From assembly GCF_047301505.1 (NCBI RefSeq), contig NZ_CP154840.1, positions 496,001 to 560,000 of the forward strand: a stretch of DNA of 64,000 bases. The letters run 5' to 3'. Under the pieces are notes generated by a model that did not search any database, was not told the origin of the DNA, and was given only the letters and a program-made list of their open reading frames with translations. This document shows, piece by piece, positions 45,745 through 54,546 of this stretch. Source of the DNA: Lysinibacillus_B sp031181585. Its GTDB lineage: Bacteria > Bacillota > Bacilli > Bacillales_A > Planococcaceae. Numbering within the stretch: the first letter of the stretch is position 1; every line of letters starts with the position of its first letter. Made by a program: the position numbers and the translations under genes.

Positions 45745-47064
45745 TTATTTTTTATTCACTAAGCTGATTATGATACCGATTACACATGCGATCACAGAAG
45801 GGATTAGCCACCCTAAATTTTGCGACTGCAATGGCAATAAGTTTAGCAGATTATCATAAGCAGCAATTTTAATGCCTGCCGTCTTTAATCCGTCGTTTAG
45901 ACCAACAATTGTGGCGACAATCAGTGGCAGGATATAAATAACCCTTGCATGATTGAAACGGCCGGCAAATAGTGCCACGACCATCAATACAATAGCGATT
46001 GGGTAAATCATCATTAAAACAGGAAGTGAAATAGAAATCAGTTTCGCCAGCCCTACATTAGAAATAGCAAAGCTAAACAATGTAAAAATAATCAAATATC
46101 CTTTATAAGATAATGCTGGGAAGATGCGAGCAAAGAATGATGCATTTGCTGACAGCAGCCCGACAGATGTTGTTAAACATGCCAAAATGATTGTTGCTGA
46201 TAACACAATATTGCCGAATTCGCCGTAAAGTACTTTAGCAGATGCTGCAATAACTTGTCCGCCATCTTCGAAATAGCCCGTAGCGTTAACGCTTGTTGCA
46301 CCAATATAAGCTAATGAGATGTATACAAATGATAGACCAAGCGCTGCCACGATTCCTGCGAATATCGAAACTTTTACCTGCTTAGCTACATCCTTCACAC
46401 CGCGTGCCTGAAGAGCTTGTACAATGACGATTCCGAATACTAATGCACCAAGCACATCCATCGTCAAATACCCTTGAATAAAGCTTTCAGAAAAAGCGTT
46501 ACTAATATAGTTACCCTGTGCTTCTCCAAATTCCCCCATCGGTGTGGCGAAGGCTTTAATTGCCAAAATTAGAATAACAATTAAAAGAGCTGGTGTTAGA
46601 ATTTTTCCGATTCGGTCAACTAGCTTTGTTGGGTTGAAGGCTAGATACAGTGTCAAACCGAAGAAAACGATTGTTGTAATAAATAGCGGCACCCAGCTAT
46701 CCAACTGACTCTCCGTTAAAAATGGAGTGATCCCGATATTATAAGATACTGCGCCTGTTCGCGGGATAGCGAAAAGTGGACCTATCGATAAATAAACAAT
46801 TGATGTAAAGATAATCCCGAATACAGGATGAACCCGATTAGAGAGTATTTGTAGATCACCGCCGTTTTTTGCTACAGCGACAATCGCTATAAGTGGCAGT
46901 CCTACCCCTGTAATAAGGAATCCGATAATAGAAAGGAAAAACTGGTCCCCTGCTTGTTGACCAAGTAAGGGAGGGAAAATAATATTTCCTGCTCCTAAAA
47001 ATAGAGCAAATAGCATGAATCCTACTGCGATATTTTCTTTAATGAATCCTTTGTTGCTAGACAT
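45745..47064 (-). CDS. brnQ: branched-chain amino acid:cation symporter BrnQ
   Basis: 439 residues with 12 predicted helices. The opening FALFLGAGNIIFPPLLGQQAG, PLFAIPRTGAVSYNIGI and MDVLGALVFGIVIVQAL are LIVCS family signatures. It takes up Leu, Ile and Val with Na+ or H+. Single gene. I looked for a T-box in the short upstream region and found no leader of the right size. Confidence 0.93.
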   Translation of the reverse strand: MSSNKGFIKENIAVGFMLFALFLGAGNIIFPPLLGQQAGDQFFLSIIGFLITGVGLPLIAIVAVAKNGGDLQILSNRVHPVFGIIFTSIVYLSIGPLFAIPRTGAVSYNIGITPFLTESQLDSWVPLFITTIVFFGLTLYLAFNPTKLVDRIGKILTPALLIVILILAIKAFATPMGEFGEAQGNYISNAFSESFIQGYLTMDVLGALVFGIVIVQALQARGVKDVAKQVKVSIFAGIVAALGLSFVYISLAYIGATSVNATGYFEDGGQVIAASAKVLYGEFGNIVLSATIILACLTTSVGLLSANASFFARIFPALSYKGYLIIFTLFSFAISNVGLAKLISISLPVLMMIYPIAIVLMVVALFAGRFNHARVIYILPLIVATIVGLNDGLKTAGIKIAAYDNLLNLLPLQSQNLGWLIPSVIACVIGIIISLVNKK

Positions 47065-47326
47065 ATTAATAAAAAACTCCTTTTAATTTGAGAAAAGCCG
47101 AAACTTTCAAAAAACTTTAGTGTTTCACACAAGAACTGATTCTATCATAAAAAAATAGGGTTGACTATCGTTTTCTTTAAACAATTATGTCAATTTTTTA
47201 AAAAAAGAAATATATTTAAAAAATAGGCTGAAAGACCTTTTCATTTCGGGTATGTAAGTCTATTGTTTTAGATAGGAGAATTTCAGTAAAATGGTAGAAG
47301 AATAGTAGAAAAGGTGGGCGGACTTT

Positions 47327-48307
47327 ATGAGAAAATGGAAGTTTATGTTGGCTTCGGTGGCATTAACAAGTATGTTGGCAGCCCCGATCACACATGCAGC
47401 AACGTATACAGTGCAGAAGGGGGATACGCTATCTAAAATTGCCCTTGCACATGGAACAACTATTGCTTCTTTAAAGCAATGGAATAATTTGAAGCAGGAT
47501 ACGATTTTCGTAAATCAGAAGCTGGTTGTAGCAAAAGCCCAGCAGACAACAACAGGGGCGAGTCAAAATGCGAGTAAACCGCCTGGTGTAGCTACTACAG
47601 TTCCGGCAATCAAGCCGAGTGCAGTTACCTCAAAGATCTATACATATATCGTTGTGAAAGGCGATAACTTAACGAAAATTGCTTCCAAAAACAATACGAC
47701 TGTTGCCAAGCTGAAAGAGTGGAATGCATTGTCCTCTGATTCCATCTATGTCAATCAGACGCTTGTCATTAAAAAAGAAGAGCTAGCATCCAACGGACCT
47801 GTTACTTCTTTGCCTATCCAAAATCAGCCAGCGGAAACAGAACCTCCAAACGTGTCTAATGCAGACAAAGAAATTGCAGCTAAATTGGCGGCGGAAAAGA
47901 AAATTATGGTGCAGCCCAGCGCTTCTTCACAGGAAAAGTACGGAAAGGCAATTGAAATAGCACGATCTTTGATCGGTACACCATACGTGTACGGAGGAAA
48001 TACGACATTAGGGTTCGACTGCAGTGGATTTGTTAAGTATGTCTATACAAATGCAACGGTTAATATGAGCCGAAAGAGCAGTCTAGACTATTTTATGAAT
48101 GATACAACAGTAGTGGGCAATCCTGTACCGGGAGATGTTGTTTTCTTTAAAAATACGTATATTCCAACAATCTCGCATATGGGTATTTATATAGGAAATA
48201 ACCAATTTATCCACGCAGGGTCTAATGGAGTGGAGATTTCCAATTTATCCTACAGTTACTGGGATACACGGTTTGTTGCATTTAAAAGATTTAACCAAAT
48301 ACATTAA
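47327..48307 (+). CDS. LysM-NlpC/P60 DL-endopeptidase (LytF/CwlS type)
   Basis: 326 residues. Signal peptide (1-24), two LysM domains (25-68, YTVQKGDTLSKIALAHG; 106-150, YIVVKGDNLTKIASKN) joined by Ser/Thr-rich linkers, and a C-terminal NlpC/P60 domain (205-326) with catalytic Cys in FDCSGF, His in SHMGIY and FIHAG. LysM binds peptidoglycan glycans, and the catalytic domain cuts the D-Glu/diaminoacid peptide link in cell separation. Single gene with terminator. Confidence 0.92.
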   Translation: MRKWKFMLASVALTSMLAAPITHAATYTVQKGDTLSKIALAHGTTIASLKQWNNLKQDTIFVNQKLVVAKAQQTTTGASQNASKPPGVATTVPAIKPSAVTSKIYTYIVVKGDNLTKIASKNNTTVAKLKEWNALSSDSIYVNQTLVIKKEELASNGPVTSLPIQNQPAETEPPNVSNADKEIAAKLAAEKKIMVQPSASSQEKYGKAIEIARSLIGTPYVYGGNTTLGFDCSGFVKYVYTNATVNMSRKSSLDYFMNDTTVVGNPVPGDVVFFKNTYIPTISHMGIYIGNNQFIHAGSNGVEISNLSYSYWDTRFVAFKRFNQIH

Positions 48308-48312
48308 GGCAA

Positions 48313-48348
48313 GAGCGGCTTTCTAATGAAGAGAAAGTCGCTTTTTTA
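48313..48348 (+). terminator. terminator of the LysM-P60 gene
   Basis: AGCGGCTTTC...GAAAGTCGCT followed by TTTTTT. Confidence 0.8.
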
Positions 48349-48542
48349 TACCAGAAATAGCAAATTTGACTTTCTTTCACTCTAAAGAAACTTTCATTAC
48401 AAATGTTACAAGATAGAGGCAAAGAGATAATAAAATGTAAAATAATGTTTTGGTATATTTTTAAAAACCTTTTGAAATGCTGGTTTAATAAGGTTTTTGT
48501 GTTATGTAACATATTTCCTTAGATGGATTAACGTAACCAACT

Positions 48543-48559
48543 TGTTACATAACTGTAAT
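48543..48559 (+). promoter_or_regulatory. putative WalR box upstream of a P60 hydrolase gene
   Basis: TGTTAC-ATAAC-TGTAAT fits the WalR consensus TGTWAH-N5-TGTWAH exactly. It lies 87 bp before the start codon of an NlpC/P60 gene, the class of gene WalRK controls in Bacillus. Confidence 0.6.
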
Positions 48560-48645
48560 GTTACAAAAGGCTCACTCGTGATAATCTAATAACAAGTTAA
48601 GTTTTCTGAAAAATAGTCGATTTAATTTGGCATTGGAGGTTTACG

Positions 48646-49128
48646 ATGAGTAAAAATAGGGTATTAAAGAGCGGTGCACTGGCACTAATAGCAGCAATAG
48701 CAATCTTTTTCTCACCGGTGATGGGGGACGACAAGGCGAAGGCCTCTACACTGACAGTTGAACAGCTTCAAACAACAGCTAAAAAATTTATTGGTGTAAG
48801 ATATAGCTACGGTGGAACATCCACTTCAGGATTCGATTGTTCCGGGTATGTTCGCCACGTATATAACCAAATTGGCATCTCACTTCCGCGTACATCTAAA
48901 TCAATGTATGGCACGGGTTCAGCAGTCAATAAAGGTAATTTAAAAGCAGGGGATTTAGTCTTCTTCAATACTTCTGGAAAAGGCATCTCTCATGTAGGTA
49001 TTTATATCGGAGGGAACAAATTCATCCATTCGATGACTGGTAAAGGTGTTACAATCACTGATATCAATGACAAGTGGTACTGGGGTAGCCGTTACGTAGG
49101 AGCAAAGCGTGTAGCAAATGTTCAATAA
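48646..49128 (+). CDS. minimal NlpC/P60 peptidoglycan endopeptidase
   Basis: 160 residues: signal peptide (1-34, KASTLT junction) and one NlpC/P60 domain (38-155) with catalytic Cys in FDCSGY, His in SHVGIY and FIHSM. It has no LysM, SH3 or SLH anchor, so it is presumably released or wall-associated by charge. Its domain is closest in wording to that of the SLH-P60 protein at 27917 (FFNTSGKGISHVGIY against FFNTSGSGVSHVGIY), suggesting a paralogous pair. The start follows TTGGAGG. Confidence 0.92.
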   Translation: MSKNRVLKSGALALIAAIAIFFSPVMGDDKAKASTLTVEQLQTTAKKFIGVRYSYGGTSTSGFDCSGYVRHVYNQIGISLPRTSKSMYGTGSAVNKGNLKAGDLVFFNTSGKGISHVGIYIGGNKFIHSMTGKGVTITDINDKWYWGSRYVGAKRVANVQ

Positions 49129-49203
49129 TTATAACGAGTGATCACATACATACTACTAATCAACGTAAAATTCATCCATAACAAAGCCAAATACTCATAA
49201 TAA

Positions 49204-49240
49204 GAAACCCATCATCTGCAAAAGCAGAAGGTGGGTTTTT
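49204..49240 (+). terminator. terminator of the P60 gene
   Basis: AAACCCATC-at-CTGC, loop AAAA, GCAG-aa-GGTGGGTTT, then T-run. Confidence 0.85.
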
Positions 49241-49320
49241 CGATGTCTATTCCCTTTCCCTGGAATCCTTCCTTAATATATAAAATTCGAAGGAGAGTTT
49301 AAAAGGTGGTTAGTTAGTCT

Positions 49321-49416
49321 ATGTTCGTTGTACTGTACGGCAAAGACGGAAACATGTTACGTGAACTCAAGCCTAGCGCTGCATCTACAGAAGCGATGAT
49401 ACCTGGGTATCATTGA
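49321..49416 (+). CDS. possible 31-residue peptide, unknown
   Basis: Begins ATG at 49321, about 11 nt after AAGGTGG, and reads MFVVLYGKDGNMLRELKPSA then eleven more residues ending PGYH. The composition is protein-like, but the frame is short and its end overlaps an 18-bp palindrome, so it may be a gene remnant or chance. Confidence 0.25.
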   Translation: MFVVLYGKDGNMLRELKPSAASTEAMIPGYH

Positions 49417-49492
49417 TATGAAAGGAGCTGAAAGTTAGGTATCGCTTTGAAAATTATGTAGCGTATGCTTCATCTGCTTCATGGAGAATAAG

Positions 49493-49526
49493 AAAATCCG
49501 CCTCTCTATTGAAAGAGAAGGCGGAT
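49493..49526 (-). terminator. terminator of the secA2-slaP operon
   Basis: Minus strand: ATCCGCCTTCTC...GAGAGGCGGAT followed by TTTCTTATT. Confidence 0.8.
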
Positions 49527-49535
49527 AAACAGCTG

Positions 49536-50432
49536 TTATTGAGGCACACGTGCTGTCCAGCGAGATAGATCAGCCTCTTCTGCTTCTACAAGTTCGGCAG
49601 GGAAGATAAACGTCCATGGTTTTGTAGAGTTTGGCTGCACTGTTAAGACAGGGTCCATTTTAAACGAACCTTTTGCTACGCGCTTGCCGTTTGCATCAAT
49701 AATTTCAAGAGGCAATTGCTCCAGGTTGATCGACTTATCGTTACCATTACGGATGAAGATAGATGCATGTAATGATTGATCATCGTTTAAACGAACTTGT
49801 AAGCCTGTAAAGTTCACTTCTGTCTTACCAAGCTTCGGTAAGCCTTTAATGATTTCTGCTAACTTTTCCTGCTGCTCTTTAGGGAGCTGCTTTTTCCATG
49901 TCTCATCTAAGTCCAGCTGATGGCCGCGTAGAGAGATAAGGTTGAAGGCAATTGTCCAGCCCTCTTCTGGTATTTCTTCTACCTCACGGGAAGCTTTGTC
50001 GAATTCGAATACCCATGGGCGCGCGCTGTTTGGCGGAATGACGCCAAGGTCTTTGAAATTAAAAGTTTTTGCACCGATTCGGTTACCATCCTTATCAAGC
50101 AGTAAAAGCTCGATTTCACCAAGTTCGATTGGCTGGGATAGGGAGGAACGGAAAAATGCTTTAACATTCCAAACGCCTGATTTCTTGTCTTCCTCGATGT
50201 TGATCGCAGCGAGTGATAATTGATTTGGTTTTAATGGCTGCAATTCATTTGCCAGGAAGTTGAACACATATTGCTGCTCCTGCGGCACGTTCCATTCAGG
50301 ATGGAATGACAGCTTTGTTTTTACTTGTGATTTTGTGCTTAAAGGTGTTTTACCTTGTACAATTTCTTTTGAATCGATTGCTGAATCTTTTCCGACTGTA
50401 TCTGATTTCTTAAAGAAAGAAAATAAACCCAT
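49536..50432 (-). CDS. slaP: accessory Sec system S-layer assembly protein SlaP
   Basis: 298 residues, no signal peptide or membrane helix. Two similar halves of the SLAP_DUP type: about 45-150 (NQLSLAAINIEEDKKSGVWNVKAFFRSS...PPNSARPWVFEF) and 195-295 (VNFTGLQVRLNDDQSLHASIFIRNG...QPNSTKPWTFIF). The repeated PNSxxPWxF motif marks the duplication. In Bacillus anthracis SlaP works with SecA2 to export S-layer proteins. The start ATG overlaps the secA2 stop by one base (TAATG). Confidence 0.85.
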   Translation of the reverse strand: MGLFSFFKKSDTVGKDSAIDSKEIVQGKTPLSTKSQVKTKLSFHPEWNVPQEQQYVFNFLANELQPLKPNQLSLAAINIEEDKKSGVWNVKAFFRSSLSQPIELGEIELLLLDKDGNRIGAKTFNFKDLGVIPPNSARPWVFEFDKASREVEEIPEEGWTIAFNLISLRGHQLDLDETWKKQLPKEQQEKLAEIIKGLPKLGKTEVNFTGLQVRLNDDQSLHASIFIRNGNDKSINLEQLPLEIIDANGKRVAKGSFKMDPVLTVQPNSTKPWTFIFPAELVEAEEADLSRWTARVPQ

Positions 50433-52801
50433 TATTGTTGCTCCTCCTGCTCCTGCATTGTCAAATCTTTCATGAAAATAACAAGCTCTTCTACGATTTG
50501 ACGGCGTAGTTCTTGGTAGTTTTTGCCGAATAGCTCTAAGCCTTCACGTTGGTAGATACGCATCGGATCTTCCTGCTGATACTGGCGTAGACCGATTCCT
50601 TCTTTTAGATGGGACATCTGTTCAAGGTGCTTTACCCACATACGATCGATGTATGCAAGCATTACATTAGGAATAACCTGCATCATACGCGCGTCTTCAC
50701 TGTACGTATCAATCATTTGTTTAATTTCATCAACTTGCGGCTGCAGGCTGGCCAAAATACGGCTTACCTTTTCTTCTTGTCGATCGATTGTCACGGGTGT
50801 TAGGAATAGGGAATTAACCGTTTGTTCCATCTTGTCGAAGTTCCAATCAATCGTATTCAGCTCTTCTGGTGCATTGTCGCGAACGGCAAAGTCTACTGTT
50901 TCATCCAGCATTGTTTTTAGTTTTCCTAAAAGATCTTCATTTTTCAGGACATTGTCACGAAGTGTATAAATAACGCGGCGCTGATCATTGATAACGTCAT
51001 CCAATTTTAAGTTATACTCACGCATGGAGAAGTGTGCACCTTCTACAATGCGTTGTGTACGTTCAATTAGCTCGTTGACCTCTTTGTTAAGAATACGGCC
51101 GATTTCGTTGGCTTCCATTTTCTTTTTAAACTTTTCTACGTCGTCTTTTGCGAATCGGCGGAACATATCATCCTCGATTGATAGGATGAATTGTGTTTCA
51201 CCTGGATCACCTTGACGTCCGGAACGGCCGCGCAGCTGATTATCTACACGACGGCTTTCATGTTTTTCGGTACCGATAACACAAAGTCCACCTAAATCGT
51301 GCACTTCTTCCCCAAGCATGATGTCTGTACCGCGTCCAGCCATATTTGTCGCAACTGTAATACGGTTCTTTTGCCCTGCTTCGGAAATAAGCTGTACTTC
51401 CTGTTCGACTGTTTTAGCATTTAATACTTGATGAGGTAAGTTATATTTCTTTAAGTATTTTGATACTTCTTCAGATTGCAAGATAGAGGTTGTACCAATC
51501 AGGACCGGTTGCCCGTTTTCATGACGGCGCAGTGCTTCCTGTGCCACGTATTCGTACTTTTGTTCAATTGTTTCGAATACGAGGTCTTCTTTATCGACTC
51601 GGGCACGCGGCCGGTTCGTAGGAATTTGTACAACGCTCATGCCGTATACTTCCATGATCTCCTTTTCTTGCGTTTTCGCAGTACCTGTCATTCCCGATAA
51701 TGTAGGGTACATACGGAAGTAGTTTTGGATCGTTACTTGTGCTTGGGCTTTATTTTCCTCAGTAATTGTAACGCCCTCTTTTGCTTCGATTGCTTGGTGT
51801 AGACCGTCAGATAATGAGCGGCCTTCCATGATGCGTCCTGTGAACATATCCACTAACTCGATTTTGTCTTCACGGACGATATAGTCTACGTCTCGTTTGA
51901 ACATGACATGTGCTCGCACGGCCTGAATGACGTAATGATAAAGCGTTTGGTGCTCTAAATCGTATAAATTATCAACACCAAATGCTGCTTCTACCTTTTC
52001 GATACCTTGCTCAGTAAGAGAAGTAGCCTTTGTCTCTTCATCGAAGTCGTAGTCTTCTTCTACGACAAAGCGTTTTGCCAGCATAGCAGCGATTTGATGC
52101 AGCTCGGCATTAGCCATCATTTTCCCAGCGATGATCAGCGGTGTTTTCGCTTCATCAATGAGAACGGAATCGACTTCATCGATAATAGCGAAGTGATAAG
52201 GGCGCTGTACCTTGTCCGCGATGGAGTGAGCCATATTGTCACGCAAATAGTCGAAGCCGAATTCTGTACCAACACCGTATGTAATGTCAGCATTGTACGC
52301 ATCCTTTTTCGCATCAGGCTCCATCATTGGCACGTTTAGACCAACTGTCAGACCAAGGAATCGATGAATCTGGCCGATCAGTTCAAAGTCGCGTTTTGCC
52401 AAGTAGTCATTTACCGTGATGACATGAACACCTTTGCCTTCCAATGCACGTACATAGGAAGGCAGGGAAGCGACCAGCGTTTTCCCTTCTCCGGTAGGCA
52501 TCTCAGCGATGTTGCCTTCCGTTAATACAAGACCACCGATGAGCTGTACATCAAAGTGGCGCATGTTTAATACACGTTTGGAGGCTTCGCGCACAACCGC
52601 AAACGCTTCAGGTACGATTTGCGGAATTGTTTCGCCTTTCTCCAGACGCTCTTTAAATACTACAGTCATATGCTGGAGTTCTTCGTCTGTCATCGGGGCA
52701 AACTTGTCTTCCAGTCGATTAATTTCATCCACAATTTTATAGTATTTCTTTAATTCGCGAGCACTTGTCTGCTCTTTATTACGTTTGAAAATTGAGAACA
52801 T
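50432..52801 (-). CDS. secA2: accessory secretion ATPase SecA2
   Basis: 789 residues with the full SecA motor: EMPTGEGKTLVASLP (Walker A), DEVDSVLIDEA (DEVD), VATNMAGRGTDIMLG, and GRSGRQGDPG with the arginine finger. It ends at FMKDLTMQEQEEQQ without the C-terminal zinc-binding CxCxSGKKYKxCCG tail of SecA1, whose length is usually about 835-840. Length and the coupled slaP gene identify the S-layer-specific SecA2 rather than the housekeeping SecA. Candidate clients are the SLH proteins of this window (inference). Confidence 0.9.
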   Translation of the reverse strand: MFSIFKRNKEQTSARELKKYYKIVDEINRLEDKFAPMTDEELQHMTVVFKERLEKGETIPQIVPEAFAVVREASKRVLNMRHFDVQLIGGLVLTEGNIAEMPTGEGKTLVASLPSYVRALEGKGVHVITVNDYLAKRDFELIGQIHRFLGLTVGLNVPMMEPDAKKDAYNADITYGVGTEFGFDYLRDNMAHSIADKVQRPYHFAIIDEVDSVLIDEAKTPLIIAGKMMANAELHQIAAMLAKRFVVEEDYDFDEETKATSLTEQGIEKVEAAFGVDNLYDLEHQTLYHYVIQAVRAHVMFKRDVDYIVREDKIELVDMFTGRIMEGRSLSDGLHQAIEAKEGVTITEENKAQAQVTIQNYFRMYPTLSGMTGTAKTQEKEIMEVYGMSVVQIPTNRPRARVDKEDLVFETIEQKYEYVAQEALRRHENGQPVLIGTTSILQSEEVSKYLKKYNLPHQVLNAKTVEQEVQLISEAGQKNRITVATNMAGRGTDIMLGEEVHDLGGLCVIGTEKHESRRVDNQLRGRSGRQGDPGETQFILSIEDDMFRRFAKDDVEKFKKKMEANEIGRILNKEVNELIERTQRIVEGAHFSMREYNLKLDDVINDQRRVIYTLRDNVLKNEDLLGKLKTMLDETVDFAVRDNAPEELNTIDWNFDKMEQTVNSLFLTPVTIDRQEEKVSRILASLQPQVDEIKQMIDTYSEDARMMQVIPNVMLAYIDRMWVKHLEQMSHLKEGIGLRQYQQEDPMRIYQREGLELFGKNYQELRRQIVEELVIFMKDLTMQEQEEQQ

Positions 52802-53172
52802 CTTTGTTTACGCTCCTTTTAATTCGCCTACTTTACTAGTAGACATAAAATATTTTATCAAAATTTAATAAGATTTACTACTAAATGTCAGGAGAGTATG
52901 CGGCTTTTTACATGAGAAAATGTATATTTCAATAGGTGACGGAAAAATGCATAGGTAAGTAGTGGATGATCCTTAAAAAAATAAAAGATGCATCCTAGGG
53001 TAATGGTGCGGCGTCACTATAAGGGAAGAAGTATAAATGTTTCATTTTCTGAAAGGATGGTAAATATAACGGGAGACGTACATACTACAGAGAAAAGCTA
53101 TATTTTATGAAATGGACGTGCTATAATACACTTGAGTAAAAGTGTATACTATTTTTCTTAAGGAGGAGAGAC
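52802..53172. other. divergent intergenic region between secA2 and tagO
   Basis: 371 bp containing the promoters of both divergent genes. Apart from the tagO operator-like palindrome no structured element or gene is apparent. Confidence 0.5.
53122..53147 (+). promoter_or_regulatory. tagO -10 box and overlapping perfect inverted repeat
   Basis: TATAAT at 53122-53127 overlaps ATACACTT-GAGTAA-AAGTGTAT (53126-53147), a perfect 8-bp inverted repeat placed over the probable transcription start. Operator or 5' hairpin. Confidence 0.5.
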
Positions 53173-54222
53173 ATGATTTACGTGTCTTTAATCGTGGCGG
53201 TAATCGCTGCCATTTTACTAACTCCACTTGTAAAGCGTTTAGCCTTTCGGATTGGAGCGGTCGATGCACCGAACTATCGGAAAGTGCACGCACGCATTAT
53301 GCCACGCCTAGGTGGGCTCGCTATTTTTGGAGCCTTTTTAATTGGGATTGCTGTATTGCGACCAGATAGTCAATATATGCTGGCTATTATTTTAGGGGCG
53401 ACGGTGATCGTTATTACCGGTGTGCTTGACGATATGTACGAAATATCAGCAAAAGCGAAGATGCTGGGCCAGTTAGTGGCAGCAGGTATCATCGTGTTCT
53501 ATGGCGGTATTCAAATTGAAAACATCAATCTCCCATTTACTGATGAGGGGACGTTAGCATTCGGGGCCTTAAGTATTCCGCTAACAATTCTTTGGATTGT
53601 CGGTATCACAAATGCTATTAACTTAATTGATGGTCTTGATGGATTGGCAGCAGGAGTTTCGACAATTGCCCTGATTACACTTGCAGCAATGGCATTTATT
53701 ATGAGCAATGGATTTGTATTAGCTGTAGCAGCTATTCTTGCAGCAAGTACATTTGGCTTTTTATTTTATAATTTCCACCCCGCGAAGATTTTCATGGGGG
53801 ATACGGGTGCGCTCTTTTTAGGTTTTATGATTGCGGTCTTATCGCTGCTGGGCTTCAAGTCCATCACGGTCGTATCATTCATCGTCCCTGTTATCATGCT
53901 CGGTGTACCAATTTCAGATACATTCTTCGCGATTGTAAGACGTCTGCGAATGAAAAAGAAATGGTCTGATCCAGATAAATCCCATCTCCACCACCGGCTG
54001 CTTGATTTAGGATTCTCACATCGCCAAACAGTATTGATTATTTATGGTATCGCTATGCTGTTCGGATTATTTGCGATCATCTTCTCTATGGCGAAAGTTT
54101 GGGGAGCTATTTTACTGATTACAGTCATTTTGGTGGTAATTGAATTGTTTGTAGAGGTTATAGGGCTAGCTGGTAAAAACTACCGACCACTCATCAATTT
54201 TGTACGTATGTTTAATAAATAA
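53173..54222 (+). CDS. tagO: undecaprenyl-phosphate GlcNAc-1-phosphate transferase TagO
   Basis: 349 residues with about 11 helices, of the WecA/MraY family: VLDDMYEI, NLIDGLDGLAAG, KIFMGDTGALFLG and the cytoplasmic HLHHRLLDLGFSHRQ motif. It attaches GlcNAc-1-P to undecaprenyl phosphate, the first step for wall teichoic acid and also for secondary wall polysaccharides. The tagO-tagU-yvyE-degSU order matches Bacillus. Start ATG follows AAGGAGG. Confidence 0.93.
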   Translation: MIYVSLIVAVIAAILLTPLVKRLAFRIGAVDAPNYRKVHARIMPRLGGLAIFGAFLIGIAVLRPDSQYMLAIILGATVIVITGVLDDMYEISAKAKMLGQLVAAGIIVFYGGIQIENINLPFTDEGTLAFGALSIPLTILWIVGITNAINLIDGLDGLAAGVSTIALITLAAMAFIMSNGFVLAVAAILAASTFGFLFYNFHPAKIFMGDTGALFLGFMIAVLSLLGFKSITVVSFIVPVIMLGVPISDTFFAIVRRLRMKKKWSDPDKSHLHHRLLDLGFSHRQTVLIIYGIAMLFGLFAIIFSMAKVWGAILLITVILVVIELFVEVIGLAGKNYRPLINFVRMFNK

Positions 54223-54238
54223 CCCAAGTGGATATAGA

Positions 54239-54267
54239 AGCCGCTATCTTCGGATAGCGGCTTTTTT
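54239..54267 (+). terminator. tagO terminator
   Basis: AGCCGCTATC, TTCG tetraloop, GATAGCGGCT, T-run. Confidence 0.92.
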
Positions 54268-54415
54268 GTTTGAAAATAAGATGGTGTAAATCTTAAGCTA
54301 TAGAAATGTCTCGGTCTTTTGGGGCTGTGAAGATCATGCTTTAAGGTAAACCAGCTGTTTATCGCAAATATGCTTTCTTATCAAGAGTGGCGGTATGATA
54401 GGCGAAAAGCAGGAA

Positions 54416-54499
54416 ACCGCGCAATAACAAGCTGAAATCGCGCAATAGAGGTTCGATTTCGCGCAATACGATCCTACATTCGCGCAATAGCACACCAAT
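54416..54499. repeat. 21-bp-period intergenic array, family B, four units
   Basis: Cores ACCGCGCAATA, ATCGCGCAATA, TTCGCGCAATA and TTCGCGCAATA, with the aligned C at 54418, 54439, 54460 and 54481: exact 21-bp steps. It lies between the facing tagO and tagU terminators. Confidence 0.87.
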
Positions 54500-54512
54500 G
54501 CTTTGTAAAAAT

Positions 54513-54539
54513 AAAAAACCCCCGCAGCGATTGCGGGGG
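54513..54539 (-). terminator. terminator of the LCP gene
   Basis: Minus strand: CCCCCGCA, ATCGC, TGCGGGGG, TTTTTT. Confidence 0.92.
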
Positions 54540-54546
54540 AGAATGA

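Larger units (their letters stand above)
48308..48645. other. intergenic region with several TGTTACA-type motifs
   Basis: Holds the terminator of the LysM gene and, from about 48395 to 48560, several TGTTACA/TGTAACA words in both orientations. One is an exact WalR-type box. No open frame is credible here. Confidence 0.55.
49129..49535. other. intergenic region with two terminators, a small ORF and an 18-bp palindrome
   Basis: Between the convergent P60 and slaP genes. Terminators of each flank a 250-bp centre that holds the 31-codon ORF at 49321 and the palindrome ATGATACC-TG-GGTATCAT (49396-49413). Confidence 0.55.
54223..54546. other. convergent intergenic region with terminators and repeat array
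   Basis: 324 bp between tagO and tagU. Contains both genes' terminators with a family B array between them; no gene seen. Confidence 0.65.

Noticed and set aside
47065..47250. T-box riboswitch upstream of brnQ
   Set aside because: The leader is too short and lacks the T-box sequence and antiterminator stem.
54416..54499. CRISPR array
   Set aside because: Units are 21 bp in total with an 11-base core, far shorter than repeat plus spacer, and there are no cas genes in the window.
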